The notes below the pieces were generated by a model. It searched no databases and was not told where the DNA came from. It saw nothing but the letters and a program-made list of their open reading frames with translations. Shown one piece after another: positions 51,803-60,893 of a DNA stretch of 64,000 nt. The translations under genes and the position numbers were made by a program. The DNA comes from [Chlorobium] sp. 445. GTDB taxonomy: Bacteria > Bacteroidota > Chlorobiia > Chlorobiales > Thermochlorobacteraceae. The number at the start of each line of letters is the position of its first letter. Within the stretch, counting starts at the first letter, position 1. Location of the stretch: assembly GCA_002763895.1 (NCBI GenBank), contig NSLH01000011.1, positions 26,092 to 90,091 on the forward strand, written 5' to 3'.

Positions 51803-52970
51803 GCACCGATTCAGCTGCAGGTTTTGGTTGGCTGACTTTTGCTAACACCTTTTGGAGTTCGCGCTCGACTTTTTCGCCTGCATCCATGGTCTCCAGAGGA
51901 TCGCGTCGCAGACGATGACGCAGTGCTGGCACCGCTACTGTTTTGATGTCGTCCAGCGTTACAACTCTACGTCCTTCCAAAGCAGCATTAGCTGAGGCAG
52001 CACGCGCTACAGTCAGTTCGCCACGATGACCATCAATGCCCAAGTGCATGCAGAGTTCTGCAATCAGTATCAAGAGGTCTTCTGGTAATTCAACTTGTCC
52101 TACGAGCGCCTTTGCTTCTACAATGCGTCGCTGTAAGGCGTCTTGCTCTGCCGCCCATTCTGCCAAAAATTCATCAGGGTTTGCATCAAAGGCGCGCCGT
52201 CGCCGCACAATCTCGACACGCAAGGCAATGTCAGTAATAGTGCTGATACGCGCATGCAACCCAAAGCGATCCAAGAGCTGCGGGCGCAACTCCCCTTCTT
52301 CAGGATTGCCAGAGCCCACTAAGACAAATCGTGCTGGATGCTTAATGCTAATGCCTTCGCGCTCTACGACATTTACCCCACTTGCCGCCACATCCAGCAA
52401 GACATCGACCAAATGATCATCGAGCAAATTCACTTCATCAATGTAAAGAAACCCACGATTGGCTTTAGCCAGCAAGCCTGGCTCAAAGCTTTTCTCACCT
52501 TTGGTGAGAGCTTGCTCAATATCGATGGTGCCACACACCCGGTCTTCTGTTGCGCCAAGCGGCAAATCGACCACTGGCACAGGAATTTTTTCAGCATGCA
52601 GATGCAGCGTTTTCCTTTTGCCGTTTATGGCTTCAGCTTGTAGGACTTCTTCGACGGTGCGGTTGTAGGGATCACCTTCAGCTCGTTCAATCATAGGCAA
52701 TACATTGGCAAGCGCACGCACAGTCGTGGATTTACCTGTTCCTCGATGTCCCATTACCAGCACGCCTCCAATGCGTGGCTCAATGATGTTGAGCAAAAGA
52801 CAGCGTTTCATTTCATCTTGTCCCACAATTGCACTGAATGGAAAGACTTTTTCTCGCTTCACTTGCGCCTCCTCCTTACGCTGCGAGTGATGCGCTTTTT
52901 CAGATTTTGACGCTTTTTTGTGGGTATCAGTTGAATGTCGATGATGTGCTTTTGACGCTGGCTCAGACAT
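51795..52970 (-). CDS. bchI: Magnesium chelatase ATPase subunit I
   Basis: AAA+ subunit that drives insertion of Mg2+ into protoporphyrin IX in bacteriochlorophyll synthesis. 391 residues. FPFSAIVGQDEMKRCLLLN, Walker A GHRGTGKST (74-82), DLPLGATEDRVCGTIDIEQAL, Walker B GFLYIDEVNLLDD, and GSGNPEEGELRPQLLDRFGL are diagnostic. An extra N-terminal tail of some 40 residues is rich in His and Lys (KAHHRHSTDTHKK). bchD and bchH are not in the window. It is the clearest evidence that this is a phototroph. Confidence 0.95.
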   Translation of the reverse strand: MSEPASKAHHRHSTDTHKKASKSEKAHHSQRKEEAQVKREKVFPFSAIVGQDEMKRCLLLNIIEPRIGGVLVMGHRGTGKSTTVRALANVLPMIERAEGDPYNRTVEEVLQAEAINGKRKTLHLHAEKIPVPVVDLPLGATEDRVCGTIDIEQALTKGEKSFEPGLLAKANRGFLYIDEVNLLDDHLVDVLLDVAASGVNVVEREGISIKHPARFVLVGSGNPEEGELRPQLLDRFGLHARISTITDIALRVEIVRRRRAFDANPDEFLAEWAAEQDALQRRIVEAKALVGQVELPEDLLILIAELCMHLGIDGHRGELTVARAASANAALEGRRVVTLDDIKTVAVPALRHRLRRDPLETMDAGEKVERELQKVLAKVSQPKPAAESVLT

Positions 52971-53029
52971 ATCGAGGTATGGTTTAAGGTAACTATTTGA
53001 GTTAAAATAACAGTTTTTAGCTCAAGAAT

Positions 53030-53641
53030 TTACGGAATTGTCCATGATGCTGAAAACATCTCGTCCTGCCACTCAAATTTTGCGCGTCTATGCCCTTTCG
53101 CATCCAGTAAAAGCCAGTCCAGCGCATGCACTTGTGTTTCAATCACAGCAAAATTTTCTGCAGCAATTTCACTTTCTTGCTCGGTTGGATTTCTTTCAAT
53201 CAAGTAATCTGGCAAGCCTGAAGAGGGTTCTTCGACTTTTGTTCCGGGTGGCAATGTTGTCGCATAACAGCGTCTGCTCATGAGTTTCGTGGCTTTCCAG
53301 CGTGCTTCGGCAAGTGGTGTGCTATGGTGTATAGTTGCCGTGCCTAAAAAGCGCAGTTGAATCTTGTGTTCTGGGTGGTAGAATAGCCATGCACAGTTTG
53401 GGTTGTGCCGCAAGTCTTCTACTTTGGCGGAGCGAATATCGGTGTGGCAATAGAGCTTGCGCGCTTTGGCATCAACGCTGCGCAGCACCACGGTGCGCGC
53501 TTCGGGGAATGTGCCACGGATTGTCGTAAAGACACCAGTGTGCATTGGACTGCGGCGATCTTTTACGCCTTGCTCTAAGAGTACCCACGCTTCACTAAGA
53601 ATCGCTTCAAGCGTTGGCGTAACTGTAATCTCCTCTACCAT
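53030..53641 (-). CDS. Pyridoxamine 5'-phosphate oxidase family protein
   Basis: 203 residues with the split-barrel FMN-binding pattern: PMHTGVFTTIRGTFPEARTVVLRSVDAK split over two strands, YCHTDIRSAKVEDLRHNPNCAWLFYHP, then IQLRFLGTATIHHSTPLAEARW. Similar to general PNPOx-family proteins. The true PdxH C-terminal signature is not obvious, so the B6-synthesis role is not certain. It lies 59 bases upstream of bchI on the same strand. Confidence 0.8.
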   Translation of the reverse strand: MVEEITVTPTLEAILSEAWVLLEQGVKDRRSPMHTGVFTTIRGTFPEARTVVLRSVDAKARKLYCHTDIRSAKVEDLRHNPNCAWLFYHPEHKIQLRFLGTATIHHSTPLAEARWKATKLMSRRCYATTLPPGTKVEEPSSGLPDYLIERNPTEQESEIAAENFAVIETQVHALDWLLLDAKGHRRAKFEWQDEMFSASWTIP

Positions 53642-53771
53642 TTTGCAGTGTTCTCAAAGCTTGAGTTTTTGCATATGTCCATTTGAGAACATTTTCTCTT
53701 TCTCGTTCCGTTTCTTGCTCCGACTTTTCATGCATGAGACCCTCGGGCTTTCGCGCTTCTAAACAGAGCTT

Positions 53772-53809
53772 CTCGAAAAAGAAAAGCCCTGCGTGACTGC
53801 AGAGCTTTT
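53772..53809 (-). terminator. Terminator of the tRNA operon
   Basis: On the minus strand AAAAGC-CTGC and its complement form a stem (53782-53792 with 53799-53809, one mismatch), followed by TTTTC and CTTTTT. It lies just after tRNA-Glu, the last gene of the four-tRNA unit. Confidence 0.75.
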
Positions 53810-53813
53810 TGTG

Positions 53814-53885
53814 TGACCCCAACGGGATTCGAACCCGTCCCGCCACCTTGAAAGGGTGGTGACCTAACCACTAGTCGATGGGGCC
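53814..53885 (-). tRNA. tRNA-Glu(TTC)
   Basis: Minus strand: acceptor GGCCCCA pairs with TGGGGTC, discriminator A. Anticodon stem CCACC/GGTGG holds CTTTCAA with anticodon TTC. T arm is ACGGGTTCGAATCCCGT. CCA is not encoded. Last gene of the tRNA operon. Confidence 0.95.
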
Positions 53886-53951
53886 AATTTTGAAGCACAA
53901 AGTAAAGAACTCTTGGATGCGCAATTTTTATTGCGGCATTTTCAACTTTTG

Positions 53952-54026
53952 GGCGAGCAACGGGCTTCGAACCCGCGACCTTCAGAGCCACAATCTGACG
54001 CTCTAACCAGCTGAGCTATGCCCGCC
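53952..54026 (-). tRNA. tRNA-His(GTG)
   Basis: Minus strand: acceptor GCGGGCA pairs with TGCTCGC (one G-T), with the extra G-1 (54026) opposite C73 (53952), the histidine identity pair. Anticodon stem TCAGA/TCTGA holds TTGTGGC with anticodon GTG. Confidence 0.95.
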
Positions 54027-54112
54027 ATACAACTTTTGACTAGCCCACTTTCTCGCGTTGTTTACGCCGCATCAGACAGGGGCGCATGCACACAGTCTCA
54101 GCGCGAGCGTTG

Positions 54113-54186
54113 CGTGCCCGACTGGATTCGAACCAGTGACCCACAGCTTAGAAGGCTGTTGCTCTATCCAGCTGAGCTACGGGCAC
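54113..54186 (-). tRNA. tRNA-Arg(TCT)
   Basis: Minus strand: acceptor GTGCCCG pairs with CGGGCAC, discriminator G. Anticodon stem ACAGC/GCTGT holds CTTCTAA with anticodon TCT. T arm is ACTGGTTCGAATCCAGT. Confidence 0.95.
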
Positions 54187-54208
54187 AATGGACAGCAGCT
54201 CGGCTGAG

Positions 54209-54281
54209 TCGGGGCACCGAGACTCGAACTCGGGACCTCCTGCTCCCAAAACAGGCGCGCTACCAGCTGCGCTATACCCCG
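54209..54281 (-). tRNA. tRNA-Pro(TGG)
   Basis: Minus strand: acceptor CGGGGTA pairs with TGCCCCG, discriminator A. Anticodon stem CCTGT/GCAGG holds TTTGGGA with anticodon TGG. First gene of the tRNA operon, about 62 bases from the promoter's -7 element. Confidence 0.95.
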
Positions 54282-54342
54282 TTTCCACATCAGGCGCGCT
54301 GCCCAGAGCGAGTTGGGCGTCGCGTGTCAAAAAACAAGGTCG

Positions 54343-54373
54343 CAAATATAGCTTTTATTTCTGGCTTTGCAAA
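54343..54373 (-). promoter_or_regulatory. Bacteroidetes-type promoter of the four-tRNA operon
   Basis: Minus strand: TTTG (54370-54373), exactly 19 bases, then TATATTTG (54343-54350). Identical in form and spacing to the element before tRNA-Arg(ACG) at 29203-29233. Confidence 0.75.
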
Positions 54374-54402
54374 GCACCTTACCAAAATTTTTCCGTCTCG
54401 AG

Positions 54403-55165
54403 TCAGAGCTCAAACAGTGTTTGAGCTACCTGCGTGGTGCGCTCGCCGACTTCTTCGGCTGACACATTCTTAATCATCGCAATCTTCTTAGCCACTTCCA
54501 CCACATAGGCAGGCTCATTGCGCTTGCCACGATAAGGCGTTGGCGCAAGATAAGGACAATCGGTCTCCGTCAGCATCTCATCGAGCGACAAAGCTGCCAC
54601 AACTTCTGGCAAATGTGATTTCTTGAAAGTTACAATGCCCGGAATTGAAATCTTAAAGCCTAAGTTTAGGGCGCGTCGCGCTTCATCAATGCCTCCAGAA
54701 AAGCAGTGCATCATACCGCGCAGGTTGGACGACTTTTTCTTCTTCGAGTATTTTGAATGTATCTTCCCACGCATCTCGCGTATGAATAATGACAGGCAAA
54801 TCGCGCCGCTTGGCAATACGCAGCATCTCACGGAAGCAGTGCCGTTGCTTCACCACATCCATATCAGCGTAGTGATAATCTAGTCCAATCTCGCCGATTG
54901 CCACAACTTTTTCGTTTTCAGCAAGCGTATCGAGCGCTGCAAAATCATCGTCCGTTACATGATGCACATCGTTAGGATGAAGTCCTACATTAGCATAGAT
55001 GAAGTCATGCTGCTGCGCCAGTGCAATGGCTTCTCGACTTGTCTCTACTGTTGTCCCCGGATTGAGAATTAAGCCAACACCATTTGCCAGCAAGCGTGCA
55101 ATCACTTCGCTGCGATCTTGGTCGTAATCCTGAAACGAGAGATGGGCGTGCGCGTCTACAAACAT
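54403..55165 (-). CDS. tatD: TatD family metal-dependent hydrolase/DNase, frameshifted
   Basis: TIM-barrel metal hydrolase, about 253 residues after repair. The metal site begins with MFVDAHAHLSF (His-x-His), then IGEIGLDYHY, LPVIIHTRDAWEDT, the post-break MMHCFSGGIDEARRAL, and the final LTETDCPYLAPTPYRGKRNEP. The frame breaks near 54725-54735 in a GCGCGG stretch. Deleting one base joins VVQPA to GMMHCFSGG. An indel error is the likely cause. Nuclease activity is known for the family; the exact substrate here is uncertain. Confidence 0.9.
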
Positions 55166-55340
55166 TTTTGGCTGTTACAAATTGCAGTTGCAAAAAAACT
55201 GACCTTGCTTGAACGCCAATGCACCCTTTGCCGTTCATTACGGACGCTCTCTGCATAGCTAAGCGCCACTAGTTGTTTTCAGGCTGCACATCTTTTTGCT
55301 TCGCAGAATGCATTTTTTTGGCTACCTTTCACTTAGTGCT

Positions 55341-55380
55341 GTGAAACACAGTAGTTTCACCGTTGCAATTTTGCAGCAAC
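55341..55380. promoter_or_regulatory. Two inverted repeats in the EF-G-paralogue leader
   Basis: GTGAAAC (55341-55347) and GTTTCAC (55354-55360) with a 6-base spacer, then GTTGC (55362-55366) and GCAAC (55376-55380) with a 9-base spacer. Both lie between 23 and 62 bases before the start codon. They could be operators or leader hairpins. No T-run follows. Confidence 0.35.
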
Positions 55381-55402
55381 TATTGAGAAAGGAGTAATAA
55401 TT

Positions 55403-57502
55403 ATGACGTATCAGCCTCAATTTATCCGCAATGTGGCTGTCGCTGGTCATGCTGGGAGCGGCAAAACAATGCTGACCGAAGCCCTCGCCTATGCGCTTGG
55501 CCTGATTAAACGCATCGGCAGTATTGAGCAAGGCACCACGCTTTCTGATCACGCTCCCGATGAAATCGCCCGCCAGCATAGCGTCAACTCAAGTTTGATA
55601 AATGGCACATGGCAAAATGGGGATGGCAACATCTACAAAATTAATTTTATTGATACACCCGGCTTTGCAGATTTTCACGGCGATGTCAAGTCTGCCATTC
55701 GTGTTGCCGATACCGTGCTTATCACGGTCAATGCAACAACTGGCGTTGAAGTCGGCACAGAAATGGTCTGGGAGTACGCCAAAGAATACTACAAACCCAC
55801 CGTCTTTGTCATCACGAAGTTAGATAACGACCGAGCAGATTATGAAGGTGTTTTGGAGCAGTTGCGTGAACGATTCGGTCATCAAGTCGCTCCTGTTCAA
55901 TTTCCTGCCGAAGAAGGTCTTGGACATCATTTGCTGATTGATGTGCTGCGCATGGTAGAATTTGAATTTACGCCCGATAGACTTGGTGCAGTCACTGAAC
56001 GTCCCATTCAAGACCTTTATCGCAAACGCGCCGTCTTACATCATCAAGAACTTGTCGAAAGCGTAGCTGAGAGCGACGATAGCTTGATGGAAAAATTCTT
56101 TGAAGAAGGCGGCTCACTTACTGAAGCTGAATTAAGAGACGGCATCAAACATGCACTCGTTACACGCACGCTCTTTCCTGTCTTTTGTGCGTCGCCAGTG
56201 CATCTCATTGGAGTCGAGCGCTTGCTGGATGCAATTGTTCATCTCTTTCCCTCACCGATTGAACGCGGTCCTGAACATGCACGTCGCTTGCATTCCAATG
56301 CAGAATATCTTGTTGAGCCTAACCCTGATGCAGAGACAGTAGCATTTGTCTTCAAGAGCGTCTCTGAACCGCATATTGGCGAGCTGTCTTTCTTGCGCAT
56401 TTATTCAGGGCATATTGAAAGCGGGCATGAACTTATCAATGCACATACTGGCCAACTCGAAAAGTTAGGTCAGATTTACACGATGGTCGGCAAAGAACGC
56501 AAGGCGGTCGACAAACTTCTTGCAGGCGATATTGGCGTGGTGCTCAAACTCAGAGATACGCACACAAATGACACCCTTGCCGATAAGGGCGTCGACTATG
56601 TCATTACACCGATTTCGTTCCCAGAGCCACTCACCGACATTGCTATCAAACCCAAAGCCAAAGGTGATGAGGAGCGAATTTCCTCAGGCTTGTATCACTT
56701 GCATGAAGAAGATCCGAGTTTCCGTATCACACGCGATGAAGAATTTGGACAGACGATTCTTTCTGGACTTGGCGATCTTCATTTAGAGACAATTATTCGT
56801 CGGTTGCGTGAAAAATTTGGCGTTGAGCTCGAGTCGTCGCCGCCGCGTGTGCCGTATCGGGAAACCATTCGCGCTGTGGCTAAAGCGCAAGGCAAGTATA
56901 AGAAGCAATCGGGCGGACGTGGTCAGTATGGAGATGTATGGTTGCGCATTGAGCCGCTGCCACGTGGCAGTCAGTTTGTGTTCGAGTCCGAAGTTGTCGG
57001 TGGCGTTGTGCCCACGCGCTTTTTACCTGCAGTGCAAAAGGGCGTTGAAGAAACTCTTCAAAAAGGTTTGTTAGCCGGTTTTCCTATCGTTGATGTTAAA
57101 GTGGTGCCTTACGATGGGTCGCATCACCCTGTTGATAGTTCCGAGTTTTCCTTCAAGGTGGCCGCAAGTATGGCGTTCAAGGCGGCTTTTGAAAAAGCTA
57201 AACCGACTTTACTTGAACCGATTTACAAGGTTACGGTCTTTACGCCAGAAGCGTTCACGGGTGAAATTATGGGTGATCTTTCCAGTCGCAGAGGCAAAAT
57301 TTTAGGCATGGAAAGCGATGGTGCCCTTCAACGCTTGCAAGCGCTTGTTCCGCTTGCCGAACTCTACGGCTATCAATCTGCACTGAACCGCATCACGCAA
57401 GGACGCGCACATTTTGTGCGCGAATTCCACGGCTATGAGGAAGTGCCAAGTGAGATCGTCCAGAAATTAGTCAAGGAATTTAAGCCGGTTGAAGTAGCTT
57501 AA
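55403..57502 (+). CDS. Elongation factor G paralogue (EF-G-like GTPase)
   Basis: 699 residues with the full EF-G layout: GTPase domain, domain II (FVFKSVSEPHIGELSFLRIYSG), domain III, domain IV (GQYGDVWLRIEPL) and domain V (EIMGDLSSRRGKILGMES). The GTPase motifs differ from translational EF-G: G1 is GHAGSGKT where EF-G has AHIDAGKT, G3 is DTPGFADF for DTPGHVDF, and G4 is TKLD for NKMD. The missing G3 His suggests altered GTP hydrolysis. This fits the EF-G-like paralogue class rather than fusA. A strong Shine-Dalgarno (AAAGGAG) precedes the ATG. A terminator follows at 57533. Confidence 0.88.
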   Translation: MTYQPQFIRNVAVAGHAGSGKTMLTEALAYALGLIKRIGSIEQGTTLSDHAPDEIARQHSVNSSLINGTWQNGDGNIYKINFIDTPGFADFHGDVKSAIRVADTVLITVNATTGVEVGTEMVWEYAKEYYKPTVFVITKLDNDRADYEGVLEQLRERFGHQVAPVQFPAEEGLGHHLLIDVLRMVEFEFTPDRLGAVTERPIQDLYRKRAVLHHQELVESVAESDDSLMEKFFEEGGSLTEAELRDGIKHALVTRTLFPVFCASPVHLIGVERLLDAIVHLFPSPIERGPEHARRLHSNAEYLVEPNPDAETVAFVFKSVSEPHIGELSFLRIYSGHIESGHELINAHTGQLEKLGQIYTMVGKERKAVDKLLAGDIGVVLKLRDTHTNDTLADKGVDYVITPISFPEPLTDIAIKPKAKGDEERISSGLYHLHEEDPSFRITRDEEFGQTILSGLGDLHLETIIRRLREKFGVELESSPPRVPYRETIRAVAKAQGKYKKQSGGRGQYGDVWLRIEPLPRGSQFVFESEVVGGVVPTRFLPAVQKGVEETLQKGLLAGFPIVDVKVVPYDGSHHPVDSSEFSFKVAASMAFKAAFEKAKPTLLEPIYKVTVFTPEAFTGEIMGDLSSRRGKILGMESDGALQRLQALVPLAELYGYQSALNRITQGRAHFVREFHGYEEVPSEIVQKLVKEFKPVEVA

Positions 57503-57805
57503 CCTCCACAAGCCGACACTCGTATATTTCTGCAGCGCACCTGAACTTGCTGGGTCAGATGCGCTGTTTTTGTTACGCTTTGCTGTATGCTTTGTTGAGG
57601 CAGCGTGCTATTTGAACCAGTCACAAGACCGATGTATTTTCGTGCAGCACGATGCACTCTTCCACAGGCGTACTTTTGTCGCACTTTTGTCAGAGCGTTA
57701 GCGTTTCCATACATTTTGGAACCTTGCGCTGCACTGACAAAGTTTCTGAGAAAAGAGCCAAATTAAAAACGGCATAAATTTTGACTATCGTATTCTGGAG
57801 AAGTT
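57503..57805. other. Intergenic region, EF-G paralogue to hrcA
   Basis: This 303-base stretch holds the EF-G-paralogue terminator near its left end and the hrcA promoter by position. I looked for a CIRCE element (TTAGCACTC-N9-GAGTGCTAA), the usual HrcA operator, and found none. No gene was seen. Confidence 0.6.
57533..57571 (+). terminator. Probable Rho-independent terminator of the EF-G paralogue
   Basis: CAGCGCA pairs with TGCGCTG (57533-57539 and 57560-57566), extended by CTGA/TCAG across one mismatch, with a 10-base loop and a T-run (57567-57571). It lies 31 bases after the stop codon. Confidence 0.7.
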
Positions 57806-58864
57806 ATGGCACGAGAACTTACTGAACGCGAAAAAGAAGTCCTCGGGTTGATTATTCAGAACTTTATTTTAACCGCCACACCGGTGGGGTCTCGCTTTCT
57901 TTCGAAGCGCTCGGATTTAGGCTTATCCGATGCCACAATTCGCAATGTGATGGCGGACTTAGAGGAGGAAGGCTACATTACCCATCCGCATACATCGGCT
58001 GGGCGTGTGCCTACTGATAAGGGCTATCGGCTTTATGTCAGTTCCATGATGCGCGTCGGTACACTCTCGCACACTGAGCGCGCCAAAATCGACCAGAATA
58101 TCGAGCAGATTGTCGCCACCGCGCAAGACTCGGATGACATTCTGCGCGAATCTTCAAGAATCTTGGGCAAAATCTCGCGGCAAATCGGTATTGTGCTCTC
58201 GCCCAAACTCTCTAAGGGCGTCTTTGAGAAGCTCGAAATCGTCTCGCTCTCGTCAAATAAAATTATGGTGATTATCTCGATTCAATCGGGACTTGTCAAG
58301 ACGATTGTGCTCGAGGCGCACTCCGATGTGCCGCGCTCAAAGCTCGATGCACTTGCCCAGATGCTCAACGAGCGTCTTTCAGGCTTGACGCTCGAGGAAA
58401 TTCGCCAGAGTTTTCCAGAACGCATCGCAGATTGTACTGACGACACTGGTCTTATTCGTGTCTTTATTGATTCAGCTGAACGTCTTTTTGACAATCCACC
58501 TGATACCGATAGGCTGCATGTTGCTGGCACAGAAAATATCTTAGCCTATCCTGAATTTGAAAAGCGCGAAAAAATTCGGGGCATCATTGAACTTATTGAA
58601 AATGAAAACGTTATCGTTCATCTCTTAGAAGAAGTAGGGTCGGCAGACACTAGCAGTACTATTGAGGGTGTCTCGATTCGCATCGGGAAGGAAAATCACG
58701 ATAGCAAAATGAAAGAGTGCAGCATTGTCACCGCTCAATATAGCGTTGGCAATGCCGTTGGTACAGTGGGCGTTATTGGTCCAACCCGCATGGATTATAG
58801 CAAAGTCGTGCGTGTGATTAACTACATGGCTAAACGTCTTTCTGCGACTTTGACACAAATCTGA
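57806..58864 (+). CDS. hrcA: Heat-inducible transcription repressor HrcA
   Basis: 352 residues. N-terminal winged helix: LTEREKEVLGLIIQNFI, PVGSRFLSKRSDLGLSDATI and MADLEEEGYITHPHTSAGRVPTDKGYR. A GAF-like central domain follows. The C-terminus VGTVGVIGPTRMDYSKVVRVI is conserved. It would repress heat-shock genes, but no CIRCE was seen upstream of this operon. grpE and dnaJ follow on the same strand. Confidence 0.95.
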   Translation: MARELTEREKEVLGLIIQNFILTATPVGSRFLSKRSDLGLSDATIRNVMADLEEEGYITHPHTSAGRVPTDKGYRLYVSSMMRVGTLSHTERAKIDQNIEQIVATAQDSDDILRESSRILGKISRQIGIVLSPKLSKGVFEKLEIVSLSSNKIMVIISIQSGLVKTIVLEAHSDVPRSKLDALAQMLNERLSGLTLEEIRQSFPERIADCTDDTGLIRVFIDSAERLFDNPPDTDRLHVAGTENILAYPEFEKREKIRGIIELIENENVIVHLLEEVGSADTSSTIEGVSIRIGKENHDSKMKECSIVTAQYSVGNAVGTVGVIGPTRMDYSKVVRVINYMAKRLSATLTQI

Positions 58865-58954
58865 TGCGGCTTGAACTAAAACATTTTCTTGCAGTTGTAA
58901 GATTTACTTGGAGTTGTTACGACTTTGACTTCAACACTTTAAACCTGACCTTCT

Positions 58955-59554
58955 ATGCCAGAAGAAACAAAACAAGATGAAGTAAAACAAGAACAAGAAG
59001 ACATCAGTTTGCAAGAGCAACCTTCGCAGCAGAATGCAGATGACGCCACAGCGATGCAAGCCAAGACAGAAACGCCATCTTTAGAGGCACGTCTTGCTGC
59101 ACTTGAAGCTGAGCGGGATGAATATAAAGATTTGCTGCTTCGCAAAGCTGCGGAGTTTGAGAACTTTCGCCGTCAAAAAGAGCGCGAGATGAGCGCACTC
59201 ATTAAGTTTGCCGATAAAAATCTCATCAAACAGATTCTTCCTATCCTTGACGACTTAGAGCGCATTATCACTAATAGTGAAAAGTTTTTAGCTAATCATC
59301 CTGATGCTAAGCTCTATGTCGATGGGGTCAAGTTGGTGCATCAAAAAATGCTCAAGATCTTAGAAACGCGTCAAGTCAAGCGCATGGAAACCTTAGGCAA
59401 AAAGTTTGACCACAATTTTCACGAAGCGCTTACGCAAATGCCAAAGGCTGACCTTGAGCCTGACATTATCGTAGAAGAATTTGAAGCAGGTTACACCATG
59501 CACGATGAAGTGATTCGTCATGCGAAAGTGGTTGTCTCAAAACCCGTAGAATAA
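58955..59554 (+). CDS. grpE: Nucleotide exchange factor GrpE
   Basis: 199 residues: an acidic/Gln-rich N-terminal segment, a coiled-coil (EARLAALEAERDEYKDLLLR), KAAEFENFRRQKEREM, and the C-terminal beta domain with FDHNFHEALTQMP and EFEAGYTMHDEVIRHAKVVV. Releases ADP from DnaK. dnaK itself is not in the window. Confidence 0.95.
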   Translation: MPEETKQDEVKQEQEDISLQEQPSQQNADDATAMQAKTETPSLEARLAALEAERDEYKDLLLRKAAEFENFRRQKEREMSALIKFADKNLIKQILPILDDLERIITNSEKFLANHPDAKLYVDGVKLVHQKMLKILETRQVKRMETLGKKFDHNFHEALTQMPKADLEPDIIVEEFEAGYTMHDEVIRHAKVVVSKPVE

Positions 59555-59571
59555 CCTAACTATCGACAGGT

Positions 59572-60740
59572 ATGAAGCGCGATTACTATGAAGTGTTGGG
59601 TGTAAAGCGTGGCGCAAGTCTTGATGAAATCAAGAAGTCGTATCGCAAATTAGCGATGCAGTATCACCCTGACCGCAATCCGGGTGATAAATCTGCTGAG
59701 GAGAAGTTCAAAGAGATCAATGAGGCTTACGAAGTACTAAGCGATGAGACTAAGCGCCGCCGTTATGATCAATTTGGACATGCAGGCGTTGGCACATCTG
59801 CGGCATCAGATGGCAATCCGTTTGCTGGTCGGGCTCAAGATATGAGCGATATTTTCAGTGCATTTAGCGATATCTTCGGTGGCTTTAGCACAGGCTCTCA
59901 ATTCGAAGATATTTTAGGTAGCTCGACACGCTCGCGCTCGCAACGCCGCCGCTCTGCTGGTATTCCTGGCTCTGACCTTAAACTCAAACTCAAACTTACG
60001 CTCGAAGAAATCGCTACTGGTGTCGAAAAGACACTCAAAATTAAAAAGTTGGTCAAGTGCGAAGCCTGCAACGGCACCGGCTCCAAGAATGGTCAGTATG
60101 ATGTCTGTCCAACCTGCCAAGGCACTGGCGAAGTGCGTCAAGTCTCGCGTACCATGTTCGGACAATTTGTTAGTGTTACGACTTGCCCCACCTGTCAAGG
60201 TGAAGGGCGTGTGGTGCGCGACAAATGCCCTGTTTGCCAAGGTGAAGGACGCGTGCAAGGCGAGGTTACAATCAAAGTCAATATCCCCGCTGGTGTTGCC
60301 GATGGAAACTATATTCCACTACGCGGGCAAGGCAATGCCGGGATTCGTGGCGGCGCACCAGGCGATTTACTTGTTATCATTGAAGAATTGCCACATGAAC
60401 ACTTTACGCGACAAGATGATGACATTCTGCACGACCTTTTTATCAGTTTCCCTGATGCCGTCTTGGGCGCCAGGGTTGAAGTACCCACTCTGGACGGTAA
60501 AGAAACGATTGAGATTCCACCGGGTACACCAGCTGGTAAAATCATTCGACTCTACGGCAAAGGTATCGGTCATCTGAATGCTTCAGGCAGAGGCGATGAA
60601 CTCGTGCGCATCAACATCCACATTCCGACGAAACTTTCAGCACATGACCGAGAACTTCTTCGTCAACTTCAAAAATCAGAGGCTTTTTCACCAAAGAGCA
60701 GCAAAAGTTTTTTGAAAGAGCTAAAGATATTTTCGGCTGA
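59572..60740 (+). CDS. dnaJ: Chaperone DnaJ, frameshifted at the C-terminus
   Basis: About 389 residues after repair. J domain with HPD (32-34), a G/F-rich linker, and a zinc-binding region with four CxxCxGxG-like repeats ([32 protein letters not shown]). The substrate-binding C-domains follow. The given frame runs past the normal end into unrelated residues. One added T in the T-run near 60686-60690 gives [21 protein letters not shown] and a stop at 60740, the normal DnaJ ending. Starts 17 bases after grpE. Confidence 0.95.
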
Positions 60741-60893
60741 ATGTGCAGCTCAGTTTAATTTAGATACATGCTGCGCTTATACAGGCTTATCTTCTATCCC
60801 CCTCTCTCCTGTTGGAGAGATTGCTTCATAGAGGGATTGACGGGATTGAAGAAAGTACGCAACCGAACTTCGTTCACATTTAATTTCTTATCA

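Noticed and set aside
53735..54300. Open frames crossing the tRNA cluster
   Set aside because: Explained fully by four tRNA genes, a terminator and a promoter.
55341..55360. GTGAAAC/GTTTCAC as a parS site
   Set aside because: The half-sites are in everted order with a 6-base spacer, unlike parS.
60801..60822. Terminator after dnaJ
   Set aside because: A 7-bp stem TCTCTCC/GGAGAGA is present but no T-run follows, and it lies inside an A/T-poor stretch.
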